Source: Mycolicibacterium sp. P9-22 (GTDB taxonomy: Bacteria; Actinomycetota; Actinomycetes; Mycobacteriales; Mycobacteriaceae). From it: a stretch of 64,000 bases of DNA. The DNA lies in assembly GCF_008329585.1 (NCBI RefSeq), contig NZ_NPKP01000004.1, forward strand, positions 310,001-374,000. The letters run 5' to 3'. Shown here piece after piece: positions 19,128 through 28,514 of the stretch. Below the pieces are notes generated by a model. It made no database searches, had not been told where the DNA came from, and saw only the letters and a list, made by a program, of their open reading frames with translations. The position numbers and the translations under genes are program-made. Each line of letters opens with the position of its first letter. Within the stretch, counting starts at the first letter, position 1.

Positions 19128-20033
19128 TTACCAGCCGCGTTCGGCGAGCCGGTGGGGCTGCGCAATGTCCTCCACGTTGATACCGACCATGGCCTCACCC
19201 AGCCCGCGCGACACCTTGGCCAGCACATCGGGATCGTCGTAGAAGGTGGTGGCCTTCACGATCGCCGCCGCGCGCGCCGCCGGGTCACCGGACTTGAAGA
19301 TGCCCGAACCCACGAACACGCCCTCGGCGCCGAGCTGCATCATCATCGCCGCATCCGCAGGCGTGGCAATACCACCGGCGGTGAACATCGTGACCGGCAG
19401 CTTGCCGGCGCGGGCCACCTCGACGACCAGTTCGTAGGGGGCCTGCAGTTCCTTGGCGGCGACGAACAATTCGTCCTCCGACAACGAACCCAGCCGGCGG
19501 ATCTGCCCGCCGATGGCCCGCATGTGCGTGGTGGCATTGGAGACATCGCCGGTGCCGGCCTCGCCCTTGGAGCGGATCATCGCCGCGCCCTCGGTGATCC
19601 GGCGCAGCGCCTCGCCCAGGTTGGTCGCCCCGCACACGAACGGCACCGTGAAGCGCCACTTGTCGATGTGGTTGGCGTAGTCGGCCGGGGTCAGCACCTC
19701 GGACTCGTCGATGTAGTCCACCCCGAGGCTCTGCAGGATCTGGGCCTCCACAAAGTGACCGATCCGCACCTTGGCCATCACCGGGATGGTGACCGCGGCG
19801 ATGATGCCCTCGATCATGTCCGGGTCGCTCATCCGCGACACCCCGCCCTGGGCGCGGATGTCGGCCGGCACGCGCTCCAGCGCCATCACCGCCACCGCAC
19901 CCGCGGCCTCGGCGATGCGGGCCTGCTCCGGGGTGACGACATCCATGATGACGCCGCCCTTGAGCATCTCGGCCATCCCGCGCTTCACCCGCGCGGTACC
20001 GGTCTGGCTACCGGAACCAGGTGCGGTTTCCAT
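19128..20033 (-). CDS. pdxS: Pyridoxal 5'-phosphate synthase lyase subunit PdxS
   Basis: 301-residue TIM barrel that condenses ribose 5-phosphate, glyceraldehyde 3-phosphate and ammonia from PdxT into pyridoxal 5'-phosphate. Key residues are visible: Asp31 in GGVIMDV, the first imine lysine K88 in [10 protein letters not shown], and the second lysine in [11 protein letters not shown] (about 155). [20 protein letters not shown] forms the phosphate site. First gene of the pdxS-tesB-pdxT run. Unlike M. tuberculosis, no pdxH or PPE gene lies between pdxS and the Nudix gene. Confidence 0.97.
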   Translation of the reverse strand: METAPGSGSQTGTARVKRGMAEMLKGGVIMDVVTPEQARIAEAAGAVAVMALERVPADIRAQGGVSRMSDPDMIEGIIAAVTIPVMAKVRIGHFVEAQILQSLGVDYIDESEVLTPADYANHIDKWRFTVPFVCGATNLGEALRRITEGAAMIRSKGEAGTGDVSNATTHMRAIGGQIRRLGSLSEDELFVAAKELQAPYELVVEVARAGKLPVTMFTAGGIATPADAAMMMQLGAEGVFVGSGIFKSGDPAARAAAIVKATTFYDDPDVLAKVSRGLGEAMVGINVEDIAQPHRLAERGW

Positions 20034-20100
20034 CGCTATCTCCTTCAGATCGCTACTGATTCAGTCTAAGGGTGGTGACAAATCGATTGGATCCGCAGTC

Positions 20101-21135
20101 TCAGCGGATCAGCTGAGGCTGCGTACCAGGCCCGGCACCCCGTACGTCGGCAAGTTCGCCGGCCTGTGCCAGCAGTTCGCCGAGCTGCAGCGGATACACG
20201 GTTTCGCCCTTGTCGACCAGCTCGCGGATCATTGTCTCATCGCACCAGAGGTGACCGTGAATGTAGCGGCGCTCCAGGGCGGTGTGACCCGTGGTAGAGG
20301 GTTCGAAGCGGCTGGTCCGGTGCACGAAGAACAGCTCCTCGCTGCGCATCACCGAGCCGTTGAAGTCGATGACGGCCTCGCGCCGCCACACCGGTCCCAC
20401 CAGCTCGGCGGGCGACACCGCCAGGCCGGTCTCCTCGGCCAGTTCGCGCACCGCGGTGTCGGCGAGCTCTTCCCCGGGTTCCACCGCGCCACCGACGGTG
20501 AACCACCAGCGCCGCGCGTCCCCGCCGGAGCGGGCCGGATCGGAGCCGCAGAACAACAACACCTTGCCGTCCTCGTCGAGGAGCATGACCCGCGCCGAGA
20601 CCCGTTTGCTGAACTGCCCGGAATCGCGCGCCGCCGGACCGGCCCGCTCGGCGATCTCGAAGTACGTCGGCAGGGCCGCGGTGCCGCCCAGGTGCAGCAG
20701 GCGCACCAGCGGGCGCTCCCGCAGGGCAAGGGTGTCGCGCACGGCGTCGTTGTGGAACCGGCGGGCCAGCAGCACGCGGGCCTCCGCATCGGCGAGTTCG
20801 GCGACCAGGGCCACCGGCAGCGACAGCGGGTCCACGCTCTCCAGTGCGGCCGACAACTCGTTCTCCGCGGCCTCGCGCATCGCCCGGGGCGCGCGTTCGG
20901 CGGCAGCGGCGAGCGCGGCCAGCCGTTTACCTTCCGGTGCCCGGCCGTAGGCGTCGACAGCCACCGCGCGGGCGACGACGGCCCGCCGCGCCAGCAGACC
21001 GTCCAGCGCCTGCCAGGACAGGTCGTAGCGCACGTGCAGCCGGTCCAGCCGGTTGGCGGTCAGATAGGCCCAGCTGCCCAGCAGCAGCAGCACGGCGCCG
21101 ATGAGAACGAGCAGCACGACGACGACCCAGCTCAC
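20101..21135 (-). CDS. Nudix hydrolase with N-terminal membrane anchor
   Basis: 344 residues. Residues 3-26 form a membrane helix. Residues 27-150 are helical and LemA-like (LTANRLDRLHVRYDLSWQAL). Residues 175-320 form a Nudix domain with an intact Nudix box at 215-238: G216, E222, R230, E231, E234, E235 and G237 all fit GX5EX7REUXEEXGU. It would hydrolyse a nucleoside diphosphate-linked compound at the membrane. The stop codon of pimA and this start overlap (21132-21135), so it is coupled to the PIM lipid operon as in M. tuberculosis (Rv2609c). The substrate is unknown. Confidence 0.85.
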   Translation of the reverse strand: MSWVVVVLLVLIGAVLLLLGSWAYLTANRLDRLHVRYDLSWQALDGLLARRAVVARAVAVDAYGRAPEGKRLAALAAAAERAPRAMREAAENELSAALESVDPLSLPVALVAELADAEARVLLARRFHNDAVRDTLALRERPLVRLLHLGGTAALPTYFEIAERAGPAARDSGQFSKRVSARVMLLDEDGKVLLFCGSDPARSGGDARRWWFTVGGAVEPGEELADTAVRELAEETGLAVSPAELVGPVWRREAVIDFNGSVMRSEELFFVHRTSRFEPSTTGHTALERRYIHGHLWCDETMIRELVDKGETVYPLQLGELLAQAGELADVRGAGPGTQPQLIR

Positions 21136-22262
21136 GTGGTCACCTGCACTTTGGCGCCAACACTGCTCACCGTCTCGTACACCCGCATGATCTCGCCGGC
21201 CACCACCGACCAGTCGTACCGCTGCACGGCCTCCGATGCCGCGGCCACATACCGCTTGCGCGCCTGGTCATCTCCCAGTAGTTCGATCAGGCTGGTGGCC
21301 AACGCATCTGAATCATCGACCGGCACCAAGCGGCCGGCCTCACCGTTGTTCAGCACCCGCCGGAATGCATCGAGATCGCTGGCCACCACCGCGGTACCCG
21401 CCGCCATCGCCTCCACCAGCACGATGCCGAAACTCTCGCCGCCGGTGTTGGGCGCGCAGTAGACGTCCACACTGCGCAACGCCGAGGCCTTGGTGGCGTC
21501 ATCGACGGCGCCGAGAAAGCGCAGGTTCGCCGCGCAGTCGCCGGCTTCCTCGGCCAGCTCCTGCTCATCACCGCGTCCGACCACCAGCACCTCGACATCG
21601 GGGAACTCCGCCACCAGACGCGGCAGCGCACCCAGCAGTACCGCCATGCCCTTGCGCGGCTCGTCGAACCGGCCCAGGAACAGCACCGAGCGTCCCGGGC
21701 GCGGATAACCGTCCAGCGGTGGCGCCGACGCGAAATCCGAGACCGTCACGCCGTTGGGAATCTCGACGGCGTCGGAACCCAAGGCCTCCATCTGCCAGCG
21801 CCGCGCCAGATCCGATACCGCGATCCGGCCGACGATCTTCTCGTTCAGCGGGCGCAGCATCCCCTGGAACACGCTGAGCGTCAACGATTTCGTCGTCGAG
21901 GTGTGGAAGGTGGCGACGATGGGTCCCTCGGCGATCATCAGCGCCAGCATGGATACGCTCGGCGCGTTCGGCTCGTGCAGGTGCAGCACGTCGAAATCGC
22001 CACCGACGAGCCATTTCTTGACCTTGCGGTGGGTGGCGGGCCCGAACCGCAGCCGCGCGACGGATCCGTTGTACGGAATCGGGACGGCCCGGCCGCCGGA
22101 CACCACGTAATCGGGCAGGTCCGTGCCGGCGTCGGCCGACGATGGGGCCAGCACGCTGACGTGATGGCCGCCGGCCAGGAACACCTCGGCCAGTTGCAGC
22201 ACATGCGCCTGCACGCCACCGTGCACATCGAACGAGTACGGGCACACCATCCCGATACGCAT
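21132..22262 (-). CDS. pimA: Phosphatidylinositol alpha-mannosyltransferase PimA
   Basis: 376-residue GT4 glycosyltransferase. It transfers mannose from GDP-mannose to the 2-position of the inositol of phosphatidylinositol, the first step of PIM, lipomannan and lipoarabinomannan synthesis at the inner face of the membrane. The N-terminus MRIGMVCPYSFDVHGGVQAHV carries the conserved Gly loop. LFLGRFDEPRKGM and the EX7E motif in NTGGESFGIVLVEAMAAG bind the sugar nucleotide. It lies 8 bp downstream of patA on the minus strand. The context pgsA1-patA-pimA confirms the identity. Confidence 0.96.
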   Translation of the reverse strand: MRIGMVCPYSFDVHGGVQAHVLQLAEVFLAGGHHVSVLAPSSADAGTDLPDYVVSGGRAVPIPYNGSVARLRFGPATHRKVKKWLVGGDFDVLHLHEPNAPSVSMLALMIAEGPIVATFHTSTTKSLTLSVFQGMLRPLNEKIVGRIAVSDLARRWQMEALGSDAVEIPNGVTVSDFASAPPLDGYPRPGRSVLFLGRFDEPRKGMAVLLGALPRLVAEFPDVEVLVVGRGDEQELAEEAGDCAANLRFLGAVDDATKASALRSVDVYCAPNTGGESFGIVLVEAMAAGTAVVASDLDAFRRVLNNGEAGRLVPVDDSDALATSLIELLGDDQARKRYVAAASEAVQRYDWSVVAGEIMRVYETVSSVGAKVQVTT

Positions 22263-22270
22263 CGGTGTTC

Positions 22271-23221
22271 CTAGTTCCCCTCGAGGCGGGCGCGGCGCTC
22301 ATCCGACAGGTCGGCAAGCCACTGCGGTTGCAGCATGTGCCAATCCGCCGGGAACTCAGCGATCCCGACGGCGAAGTGGTCGGCCAGCGCCTGGGTGATG
22401 ACGCCGACATCCTTCGACGACGTGTCCAGCGGGGAGTTGATCCGCAGGCCCCACCCGTCGTCCTCGAACCAGGTGTGCACCGGCAGCAGGGCGGCGCCGG
22501 TCTGCAACGCCAGCTTCGCCGGTCCCGACGGTAACCGGGTCTGCTCTCCGAAGAACTCGACCGGTACTCCCGAACGGGTCAGGTCGCGGTCGGACATCAA
22601 ACACACCAGTCCGTTGTCGGTCAGGCGGTCGACCAGGATCTCCGCGGGCGGCCGTGCTCCCCCGGTCAGCGGCAGCACCTCGAAACCGAGGCTCTCCCGA
22701 TAGGCCACGAAACGGTTGTACAGCGACTCCGGTTTCAGCCGCTCGGCCACCGTCGCGAACTGCCCGTAGGTGTTGGTGAGCCACACCCCGGCGATATCCC
22801 AGTTACCGCTGTGCGGCAACGCCAGCACCACGCCGCGCCCGCGCGCGAGCGCCTCCTCCACATGCTGGTGGCCCTCGACGCGTTCCTGCACCTGCGCGGC
22901 GACCGCCACGTGGTTCATCGACGGCAACCGGAACGCCTCGCGCCAGTACCGCCCGTAGGAGGCCAGCGAGGCGCGGACCAGACCGCCGGGCACCTGCGCG
23001 GCAGGCACGCCGAGCACCCGGCCCAGGTTCTTGCGCAGCTGTTCGGGGCCTCCGCCGCGCGCCGCGTACAGTGCGCCGGCGTCGAACATGTTGCGGGCGG
23101 CGAATTCCGGCATCGCCCGCACCATGCGCCAGCCCGTGGCGTAACCGAGATCGGACAGCTGCCCGCCCAGCGGAACCCGCAGTCCGCCGAATCTGGGCAG
23201 CCCGGATGTCGGCGTGCTCAC
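22271..23221 (-). CDS. patA: Phosphatidylinositol mannoside acyltransferase PatA
   Basis: 316 residues of the LpxL/HtrB-like acyltransferase family. It acylates the 6-position of the mannose on the inositol 2-position of PIM1/PIM2. The HX4D motif is H137-SGNW-D142. The later MSDRDLTRSGVPVEFFGE block and LPSGPAKLALQTGAALLPV are family features. GTG at 23221 overlaps the pgsA1 stop as GTGA. The upstream open frame is within pgsA1 and not used. Protein is peripheral to the inner membrane. Confidence 0.93.
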   Translation of the reverse strand: MSTPTSGLPRFGGLRVPLGGQLSDLGYATGWRMVRAMPEFAARNMFDAGALYAARGGGPEQLRKNLGRVLGVPAAQVPGGLVRASLASYGRYWREAFRLPSMNHVAVAAQVQERVEGHQHVEEALARGRGVVLALPHSGNWDIAGVWLTNTYGQFATVAERLKPESLYNRFVAYRESLGFEVLPLTGGARPPAEILVDRLTDNGLVCLMSDRDLTRSGVPVEFFGEQTRLPSGPAKLALQTGAALLPVHTWFEDDGWGLRINSPLDTSSKDVGVITQALADHFAVGIAEFPADWHMLQPQWLADLSDERRARLEGN

Positions 23222-23883
23222 GGGGCGTCCCCTTCGGCCGACGGGGCGGCCGGCTCCGACGGCATGGGGTCCATCGCGCCCGGCGAGGTGCGCACGGCGT
23301 GCAGGCGCTGGGCGAGGGTCACCAGGCTGGCCGCGGCCAGCCCCCACATCGCCACGTCCAGCAGCACCGGCCACCCGAAGAGACCGGACAGGCCGGCGCC
23401 GGTCAGCACGATGACGAGCCGCTCGGGTCGTTCGATGATGCCGCCGTCACCGCGCAGCCCGCTGGCCTCGGCGCGCGCCTTGATATAGGAGATGACCTGT
23501 GAGGTCACCAGGCAGATCAGTCCGGCGACCACCAGCGCGGTGTTGTGCGCGCCGAACGCGGCCCACCAGACCAGTCCGCCGAAGATCGCGCCGTCACTGA
23601 GCCGGTCACAGGTCGCGTCCAGCACGGCGCCGAACCGGGTGCCGCCGCCGCGTTCCCGTGCCATCGCGCCATCGAGCATGTCGGCGAGCACGAAGAAGCA
23701 GACAGCCACCGATCCCCACCACAGCTGGCCGATCGGGTACAGCGTGAGGGCGGCGACGACCGACCCGGCGGTGCCCAGGATGGTGATGCTGTCCGGCGTC
23801 AGCCCGGTGCGCAGCGCCGCCCTGGCCACCGGGCCCGACAGCTTGGTGTACGCCGCCCGCGTCATCAGATAGAAGTTGCTCAT
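23218..23883 (-). CDS. pgsA1: Phosphatidylinositol phosphate synthase (CDP-alcohol phosphotransferase)
   Basis: 221-residue integral membrane enzyme with about six helices. It joins CDP-diacylglycerol with inositol 1-phosphate to make phosphatidylinositol phosphate, the PIM precursor. The family signature is complete: D68, D71, G72, A75, R76, G85, D89 and D93. Its ATG overlaps the HIT gene stop by 4 bp, and its own stop overlaps the patA start. The order HIT-pgsA1-patA-pimA is specific to mycobacteria and relatives and supports this assignment over phosphatidylglycerophosphate synthase. Confidence 0.93.
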   Translation of the reverse strand: MSNFYLMTRAAYTKLSGPVARAALRTGLTPDSITILGTAGSVVAALTLYPIGQLWWGSVAVCFFVLADMLDGAMARERGGGTRFGAVLDATCDRLSDGAIFGGLVWWAAFGAHNTALVVAGLICLVTSQVISYIKARAEASGLRGDGGIIERPERLVIVLTGAGLSGLFGWPVLLDVAMWGLAAASLVTLAQRLHAVRTSPGAMDPMPSEPAAPSAEGDAP

Positions 23884-24494
23884 CCTCTCGACGGCCCCGT
23901 CGCCGCGCTCGGCTCCGGGCGCTCATGCCCGTCCATGCGGTCCCATTCGGTGGCCAGCAGCCGCCGGGTCTCGCCGAGCAGCTGCGGGATGACCTTGGAG
24001 CCGCCGATGATGGTGATGAAATTGGCGTCCCCGCCCCAGCGCGGGACCACGTGCATGTGCAGGTGCTCGGCCAGCGAGCCTCCCGCCGAGGTGCCCAGGT
24101 TGAGGCCGACGTTGAACCCGTGCGGGCGCGACACCGCCTTGATCACCCGAATCGCCTTCTGGGTGAAGGCCATCAGCTCTGCGCTCTCGTCGACGCTGAG
24201 GTCTTCGAGTTCGGACACCCGCCGGTAGGGCACCACCATCAGATGGCCCGGGTTGTACGGGTAGAGGTTCAGTACGGCGTAGACCAGCTCCCCGCGCGCC
24301 ACCATCAGGCCGTCCTCGTCGGACATCGCCGGGATGTCGGTGAACGGCTCCTTGGACTGCGCCGAACCCGCACCCTTCTTCATCGGTGACTCGGCGATGT
24401 AGCTCATCCGGTGCGGGGTCCACAGCCGCTGCAGATGGTCCGGGTCACCCACGCCGGTGTCGACGATGCCCTCGTTGCCCTCGCCGTGGCTCAC
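23880..24494 (-). CDS. HIT-family diadenosine tetraphosphate phosphorylase
   Basis: 204 residues with the histidine triad HLHMHVV (His144, 146, 148). The N-terminal WTPHRMSYI and the [16 protein letters not shown] stretch are typical of the mycobacterial Ap4A phosphorylase (Rv2613c), which splits Ap4A with phosphate into ADP and ATP. Its start overlaps the thrS stop and its stop overlaps pgsA1, so it is fully embedded in the thrS-pimA run. A tRNA synthetase beside an Ap4A-degrading enzyme is meaningful because synthetases make Ap4A as a side product. Confidence 0.9.
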   Translation of the reverse strand: MSHGEGNEGIVDTGVGDPDHLQRLWTPHRMSYIAESPMKKGAGSAQSKEPFTDIPAMSDEDGLMVARGELVYAVLNLYPYNPGHLMVVPYRRVSELEDLSVDESAELMAFTQKAIRVIKAVSRPHGFNVGLNLGTSAGGSLAEHLHMHVVPRWGGDANFITIIGGSKVIPQLLGETRRLLATEWDRMDGHERPEPSAATGPSRG

Positions 24495-26539
24495 GGGTCC
24501 ACCCTGAACAGCTCCGCGTTCGGAGTTGCGTTCTCCCGCCGGGTGATCCAGTCCACGATGGCGTCGACGGCCGCTTCGCGCGGCACCGAGTTGACCTGGC
24601 TGCGGTCCCCGAACCGGAAGGAAACACTCGATGCCTCAACATCGCGGTCCCCCGCCAGCAGCATGAACGGCACCCGCTGGTTGGTGTGGTTGACGATCTT
24701 CTTGGCCATCCGGTCATCACTGGAGTCCACCTCGATCCGGACTCCACGCGAACGCAGCTGGGCCGCAATCTCTTCCAGGTAGGGCACGTGCGCGTCCGCA
24801 ACCGGCACGCCGACCGCCTGCACCGGCGCCAGCCAGGCCGGGAACGCGCCCGCGTAGTGCTCGGTCAGCACGCCGAAGAACCGCTCGATGGATCCGAACA
24901 GCGCGCGGTGGATGAGCACCGGTCGCTGCCGGCTGCCGTCGGCTGCGGTGTACTCCAACTCGAACCGGTCGGGCATGTTGAAGTCCAGCTGGATCGTCGA
25001 CATCTGCCAGTTCCGGCCCAGTGCGTCCTTCACCTGCACCGAGATCTTCGGTCCGTAGAAGGCTGCGCCCCCGGGATCGGGCACCAGGGCCAACCCGGAG
25101 GCCTCGGCCACCTCACGCAGCGTGTCGGTGGCCTCCTCCCACACCTCGTCGGAGCCGACGTACTTCTCCGGGTCCTTGGTGGACAGCTCCAGATAGAAAT
25201 CGTCGAGCCCGTAGTCGGAAAGCAGATCGAGCACGAACTGCAGCAGCCCGGTCAGTTCCTCGCGCATCTGCTCGCGGGTGGTGTAGATGTGCGCATCGTC
25301 CTGGGTCATCCCGCGCACTCGGGTCAGGCCGTGCACCACCCCGGATTTCTCGTAGCGGTACACCGAGCCGAACTCGAAGAGCCGCAACGGAAGTTCGCGG
25401 TAGGACCGCCCCCGCGACCGGTAGATCAGATGGTGCATGGGGCAGTTCATCGGCTTCAGGTAGTAGTCCTGGCCGGGTTTGCGCACGGTGCCGTCATCGT
25501 TGAACTCGGCATCGATGTGCATGGGCGGGAACATCCCGTCCGCGTACCACTCCAGATGGCCCGAGGTGATGTACAGGTTCTCCTTGGTGATGTGCGGGGT
25601 GTTGACGAACTGGTAACCGGCCCGCTCGTGCTTCTGCCGGGAGTAGTCCTCCAACTCCTTTCGGACGATGCCACCCTTGGGGTGGAACACCGGCAGGCCC
25701 GAACCCAGCTCGTCGGGGAAGCTGAACAAATCCAGTTCCACGCCCAGCTTGCGGTGGTCGCGCCGCTGAGCCTCCTCGATCAGTTCGAGATGGCGGTCCA
25801 GGGCCTCCTGCGATTCCCAGGCGGTGCCGTACACCCGCTGCAGGCTGGCGTTGTTCTGGTTGCCGCGCCAGTAGGCGGCACTGCTGCGGGTCAGCTTGAA
25901 CGCCGGGATGAACCGGGTGGTCGGGATGTGCGGACCGCGGCACAGATCTCCCCAGACCCGCTCCTTGGTACGCGGATTGAGGTTGTCGTAGGCGGTCAGT
26001 TCGTCCCCGCCGACCTCCATCACATCGGGATCGCCGGACTTGTCGTCGACCAGTTCGAGCTTGAAGGGCTCATCGGCAAGTTCAAGGCGTGCTTGGTCTT
26101 TCGACTCGTACACGCGGCGGGAGAACAGCTGGCCGTCCTTGACGATCTTCTGCATCCGCTTCTCCAGCTTCTGCAGATCCTCGGGCGTGAACGGCTCGGC
26201 GACATCGAAGTCGTAATAGAAGCCGTCGGTGATCGGCGGGCCGATACCGAGCTTGGCCTGCGGGAACAGATCCTGCACCGCCTGGGCCAGCACATGCGCG
26301 CACGAGTGCCGGATGACGCTGCGGCCGTCCTCGGTGTCCGCGGCGACGGCCTCGACGTCCGCGTCCGCGTCGGGCACCCAGTTCAGGTCGCGCAACCGGC
26401 CGTCGGCGTCGCGCACCACGACAATGGCGTCCGGGGCACCCCGCTCCGGCAGACCCGCCTCGCGCACCGCCGCCCCTGCGGTAGTCCCGGCAGCGACCCG
26501 GATCAGGGCTGCGGGGGCGGAACTGGCGGCGGCGGTCAT
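24491..26539 (-). CDS. thrS: Threonyl-tRNA synthetase
   Basis: 682-residue class II synthetase that charges tRNA-Thr. Domains: TGS-like N-terminus (1-70), editing domain with [12 protein letters not shown] near 80, catalytic core with [10 protein letters not shown] (zinc ligand Cys and motif region), [13 protein letters not shown] (motif 2) and [15 protein letters not shown] (motif 3), and C-terminal anticodon-binding domain. All key motifs are intact. The 71-bp upstream gap shows no T-box leader that I can recognise. It leads the operon thrS-HIT-pgsA1-patA-pimA-Nudix. Confidence 0.97.
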   Translation of the reverse strand: MTAAASSAPAALIRVAAGTTAGAAVREAGLPERGAPDAIVVVRDADGRLRDLNWVPDADADVEAVAADTEDGRSVIRHSCAHVLAQAVQDLFPQAKLGIGPPITDGFYYDFDVAEPFTPEDLQKLEKRMQKIVKDGQLFSRRVYESKDQARLELADEPFKLELVDDKSGDPDVMEVGGDELTAYDNLNPRTKERVWGDLCRGPHIPTTRFIPAFKLTRSSAAYWRGNQNNASLQRVYGTAWESQEALDRHLELIEEAQRRDHRKLGVELDLFSFPDELGSGLPVFHPKGGIVRKELEDYSRQKHERAGYQFVNTPHITKENLYITSGHLEWYADGMFPPMHIDAEFNDDGTVRKPGQDYYLKPMNCPMHHLIYRSRGRSYRELPLRLFEFGSVYRYEKSGVVHGLTRVRGMTQDDAHIYTTREQMREELTGLLQFVLDLLSDYGLDDFYLELSTKDPEKYVGSDEVWEEATDTLREVAEASGLALVPDPGGAAFYGPKISVQVKDALGRNWQMSTIQLDFNMPDRFELEYTAADGSRQRPVLIHRALFGSIERFFGVLTEHYAGAFPAWLAPVQAVGVPVADAHVPYLEEIAAQLRSRGVRIEVDSSDDRMAKKIVNHTNQRVPFMLLAGDRDVEASSVSFRFGDRSQVNSVPREAAVDAIVDWITRRENATPNAELFRVDP

Positions 26540-26610
26540 CGGTGGATCTCCTAAACGAATAATGGTCGTGCGATCGCGACCATGCTATCGGGGGTCGCTG
26601 CGCGCGGAAG

Positions 26611-27039
26611 CTAGGACCCGAGGCCGATAGGGCTCTTCAGCCAGGGCCAATCGATACCGACCCAGCCGGCGACCAGACCGACCGCCCCGAACAGCCACAG
26701 GGTGAGGACGACCACGGCGGCGGTGAACAAGGCACTGAGCGCCTTGACGGCGATGTGCTGGCGGGAGAACCAGGCCATCACGGCGTCGTACCTGACACGG
26801 GCGTGGTGCAGCACGACCTGCGCGGCCCGGAACTCGGTGGCCAGGATGCCCAGGCCCAGGAAGACGATGGCCCAGCCCGGTCCCGGGTACGGGATCGTGA
26901 TGATGCCGACCACCAGCACCAGCGTGCCGACGACGCCCACGGTGATCCGGTAGGCCAGGTCGGCGACGGGACGGTCGCGCAGCTTGTCCCGCCAGCGGGC
27001 CCAGGCGCGTTTTTGCTCCCCGCGCTGCTGATCGGTCAC
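26611..27039 (-). CDS. PGPGW/TIGR02611 family membrane protein
   Basis: 142 residues from the GTG at 27039, which has GAGGGA at good spacing. A TTG at 27093 would add 18 residues and is less likely. The family signature PYPGPGWAIVFLGLGILATEF is seen between residues 50 and 70 (shown as landmark) with two flanking helices and a third hydrophobic region at 105-130. Members are small actinobacterial membrane proteins of unknown function. The gene follows the thioesterase gene by 61 bp on the same strand. Confidence 0.75.
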   Translation of the reverse strand: MTDQQRGEQKRAWARWRDKLRDRPVADLAYRITVGVVGTLVLVVGIITIPYPGPGWAIVFLGLGILATEFRAAQVVLHHARVRYDAVMAWFSRQHIAVKALSALFTAAVVVLTLWLFGAVGLVAGWVGIDWPWLKSPIGLGS

Positions 27040-27100
27040 GCGATTCCCTCGCAGGCTCGGGTCTCGCGTGTCGCCTGCCGATTCGCTCCGCAAGCGTCGC

Positions 27101-27721
27101 TCATGGCTGGCCCGGCTTCAGCCGGACGAACAGCGCGTCCCCCTCGGTGAGCACCACACCGTCGTCGAGCACCCGGCCGCTGACGAAGATCTTGCGCCCG
27201 TCGATGCGGTCGATCCCGGCGTCCACCTGCAGTTGTCTACCGATCGGCACGATCTTGCGGTAGTCGATCCCCAGGTGCGCGGTGCGCTGGTACATGCTCT
27301 TGGTGAGTTTGGCCGCGGTGAACCCGAGCAGCGAATCGAACAGCAATCCGAGCACGCCGCCGTGCACCGCGCCGTTGCGGCCCAGGTGGTAGCGGCGGAA
27401 CTGGGCGGTGCCGCCGATGCGCCCGTCCGCGGTGACGTGGAGATCGACCGGCACCGACATGATGTTGCCGCGGTTGGGCAAATCCATCCGCCGGCCCGAC
27501 GGCGAATGCCATTCGTCGGCCTCAAAGGGCGCCAGCAGTGCCGACACCTTCTCGATCAGGTCGGCGGCCTCGGTGATGACCGCGTCGGGCGCATCCGCGG
27601 CCCGGGCGTGGTCCTGCAGGGTGCGCACCGCCTCGATGAAGCGCCCGTAATCGGGACCGCCACCGTCGGTGGGGTCGGGCGGATTGAACCCACCGCCTGT
27701 ATGCACTGCGCCGGTCGTCAC
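27101..27721 (-). CDS. PaaI-like hotdog thioesterase
   Basis: 206 residues. The hotdog domain occupies about residues 85-200, with the key helix region GRNGAVHGGVLGLLFDSLLG, in which the Asn/His and Asp of PaaI-type thioesterases are present. The first 80 residues are helical and less conserved. It is expected to hydrolyse an aromatic or short acyl-CoA; the substrate is not visible. GTG start at 27721. The gene is 30 bp downstream of the HD-domain gene on the same strand and may be cotranscribed with it. Confidence 0.8.
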   Translation of the reverse strand: MTTGAVHTGGGFNPPDPTDGGGPDYGRFIEAVRTLQDHARAADAPDAVITEAADLIEKVSALLAPFEADEWHSPSGRRMDLPNRGNIMSVPVDLHVTADGRIGGTAQFRRYHLGRNGAVHGGVLGLLFDSLLGFTAAKLTKSMYQRTAHLGIDYRKIVPIGRQLQVDAGIDRIDGRKIFVSGRVLDDGVVLTEGDALFVRLKPGQP

Positions 27722-27751
27722 CCCGGCAACGTTATTGCACGCCCGCCCGGG

Positions 27752-28402
27752 TTACTCCGGCCAGTCGCTGTTGCAGATCACGTCGACGAAGTCGGTGCGG
27801 ACGAAGTCGCGGTCGTGGTGGGCGAGCACATCGGCGTTGACGTTGCCGAACGTGGTCGACGGGCGGTGCCGGTTTCCCTCGGCGAAGGCGGCCAGGATGC
27901 GGTTCTTGAAGTCCGGCCGCGGATGCGCCGCGGTGACCGCCGCGATCTCGGCGGCCGGCAACGCGTCCAGACCGATGCCGAGCACATCGGTCTCGACGCC
28001 GGCCGTCACCATCGCGATCTCGGGTTCGAGGAATTCCGGCACGCCGGGTGTGGTGTGCAGCGCGATGCCCAGCCACACCCGTCCCGCCGACGTTTCGTCG
28101 ATGCCTCGCGCCAGCAGGAACTGTCTGGCCGCGTCGGCGCCGTCGACCTCGAAACGCAGCGCCGATTCCCGGTAGTCAGCGGTCAGACCGATGTCGTGGA
28201 ACATCGCGCCGGTGTAGAGCAACTCCGGGTCCGGTTGCAGCCCGCGCCGGCGGGCGTGCAGCGCACCGAACAGAAAGACCCGTCGGGAATGATGGAACAG
28301 CAGGTCGTCCTCGGTGTCCCGGATGAAATCGGTGACCTCGCGCACCAGCTCGGTATCGGGTATCACGATACCGGCCACGATCTCGGCGGCAGATGTGCTC
28401 AT
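27752..28402 (-). CDS. HD-domain phosphohydrolase-like protein (cyanamide hydratase-like)
   Basis: 216 residues with an HD fold: HHSRRVFLFGALHARRR supplies the first His, MFHDIGLT the HD pair and the C-terminal half the last Asp. The layout resembles cyanamide hydratase-like members of the superfamily, which bind a metal and hydrate small nitriles, but this is by resemblance only. The ATG at 28402 is preceded by AAGGAG. It is divergent from an AraC/DJ-1 regulator, a pairing that suggests this small hydrolase is its target. Confidence 0.72.
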   Translation of the reverse strand: MSTSAAEIVAGIVIPDTELVREVTDFIRDTEDDLLFHHSRRVFLFGALHARRRGLQPDPELLYTGAMFHDIGLTADYRESALRFEVDGADAARQFLLARGIDETSAGRVWLGIALHTTPGVPEFLEPEIAMVTAGVETDVLGIGLDALPAAEIAAVTAAHPRPDFKNRILAAFAEGNRHRPSTTFGNVNADVLAHHDRDFVRTDFVDVICNSDWPE

Positions 28403-28438
28403 TGTCGAAACTCCTTGTTCTCCTGGGCTTTCCGGATG

Positions 28439-28480
28439 TGCCACCAGTGTGTGCCGATACCGGGATGAGCATCGGTGGCA
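28439..28480. promoter_or_regulatory. Spaced inverted repeat between HD gene and AraC regulator
   Basis: TGCCACC at 28439-28445 and GGTGGCA at 28474-28480 are inverted with 28 bp between them. A further AGCCACC lies at 28485-28491. Spaced half sites of this kind suit an AraC-family dimer. The arms are short, so chance is possible. Confidence 0.35.
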
Positions 28481-28514
28481 GATCAGCCACCTTTCCCACA
28501 GATTGCGACACAAT

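Noticed and set aside
24386..26554. Long plus-strand open frame opposite thrS
   Set aside because: thrS is fully supported by motifs; the opposite frame has no recognisable domain and is a codon-bias artefact.
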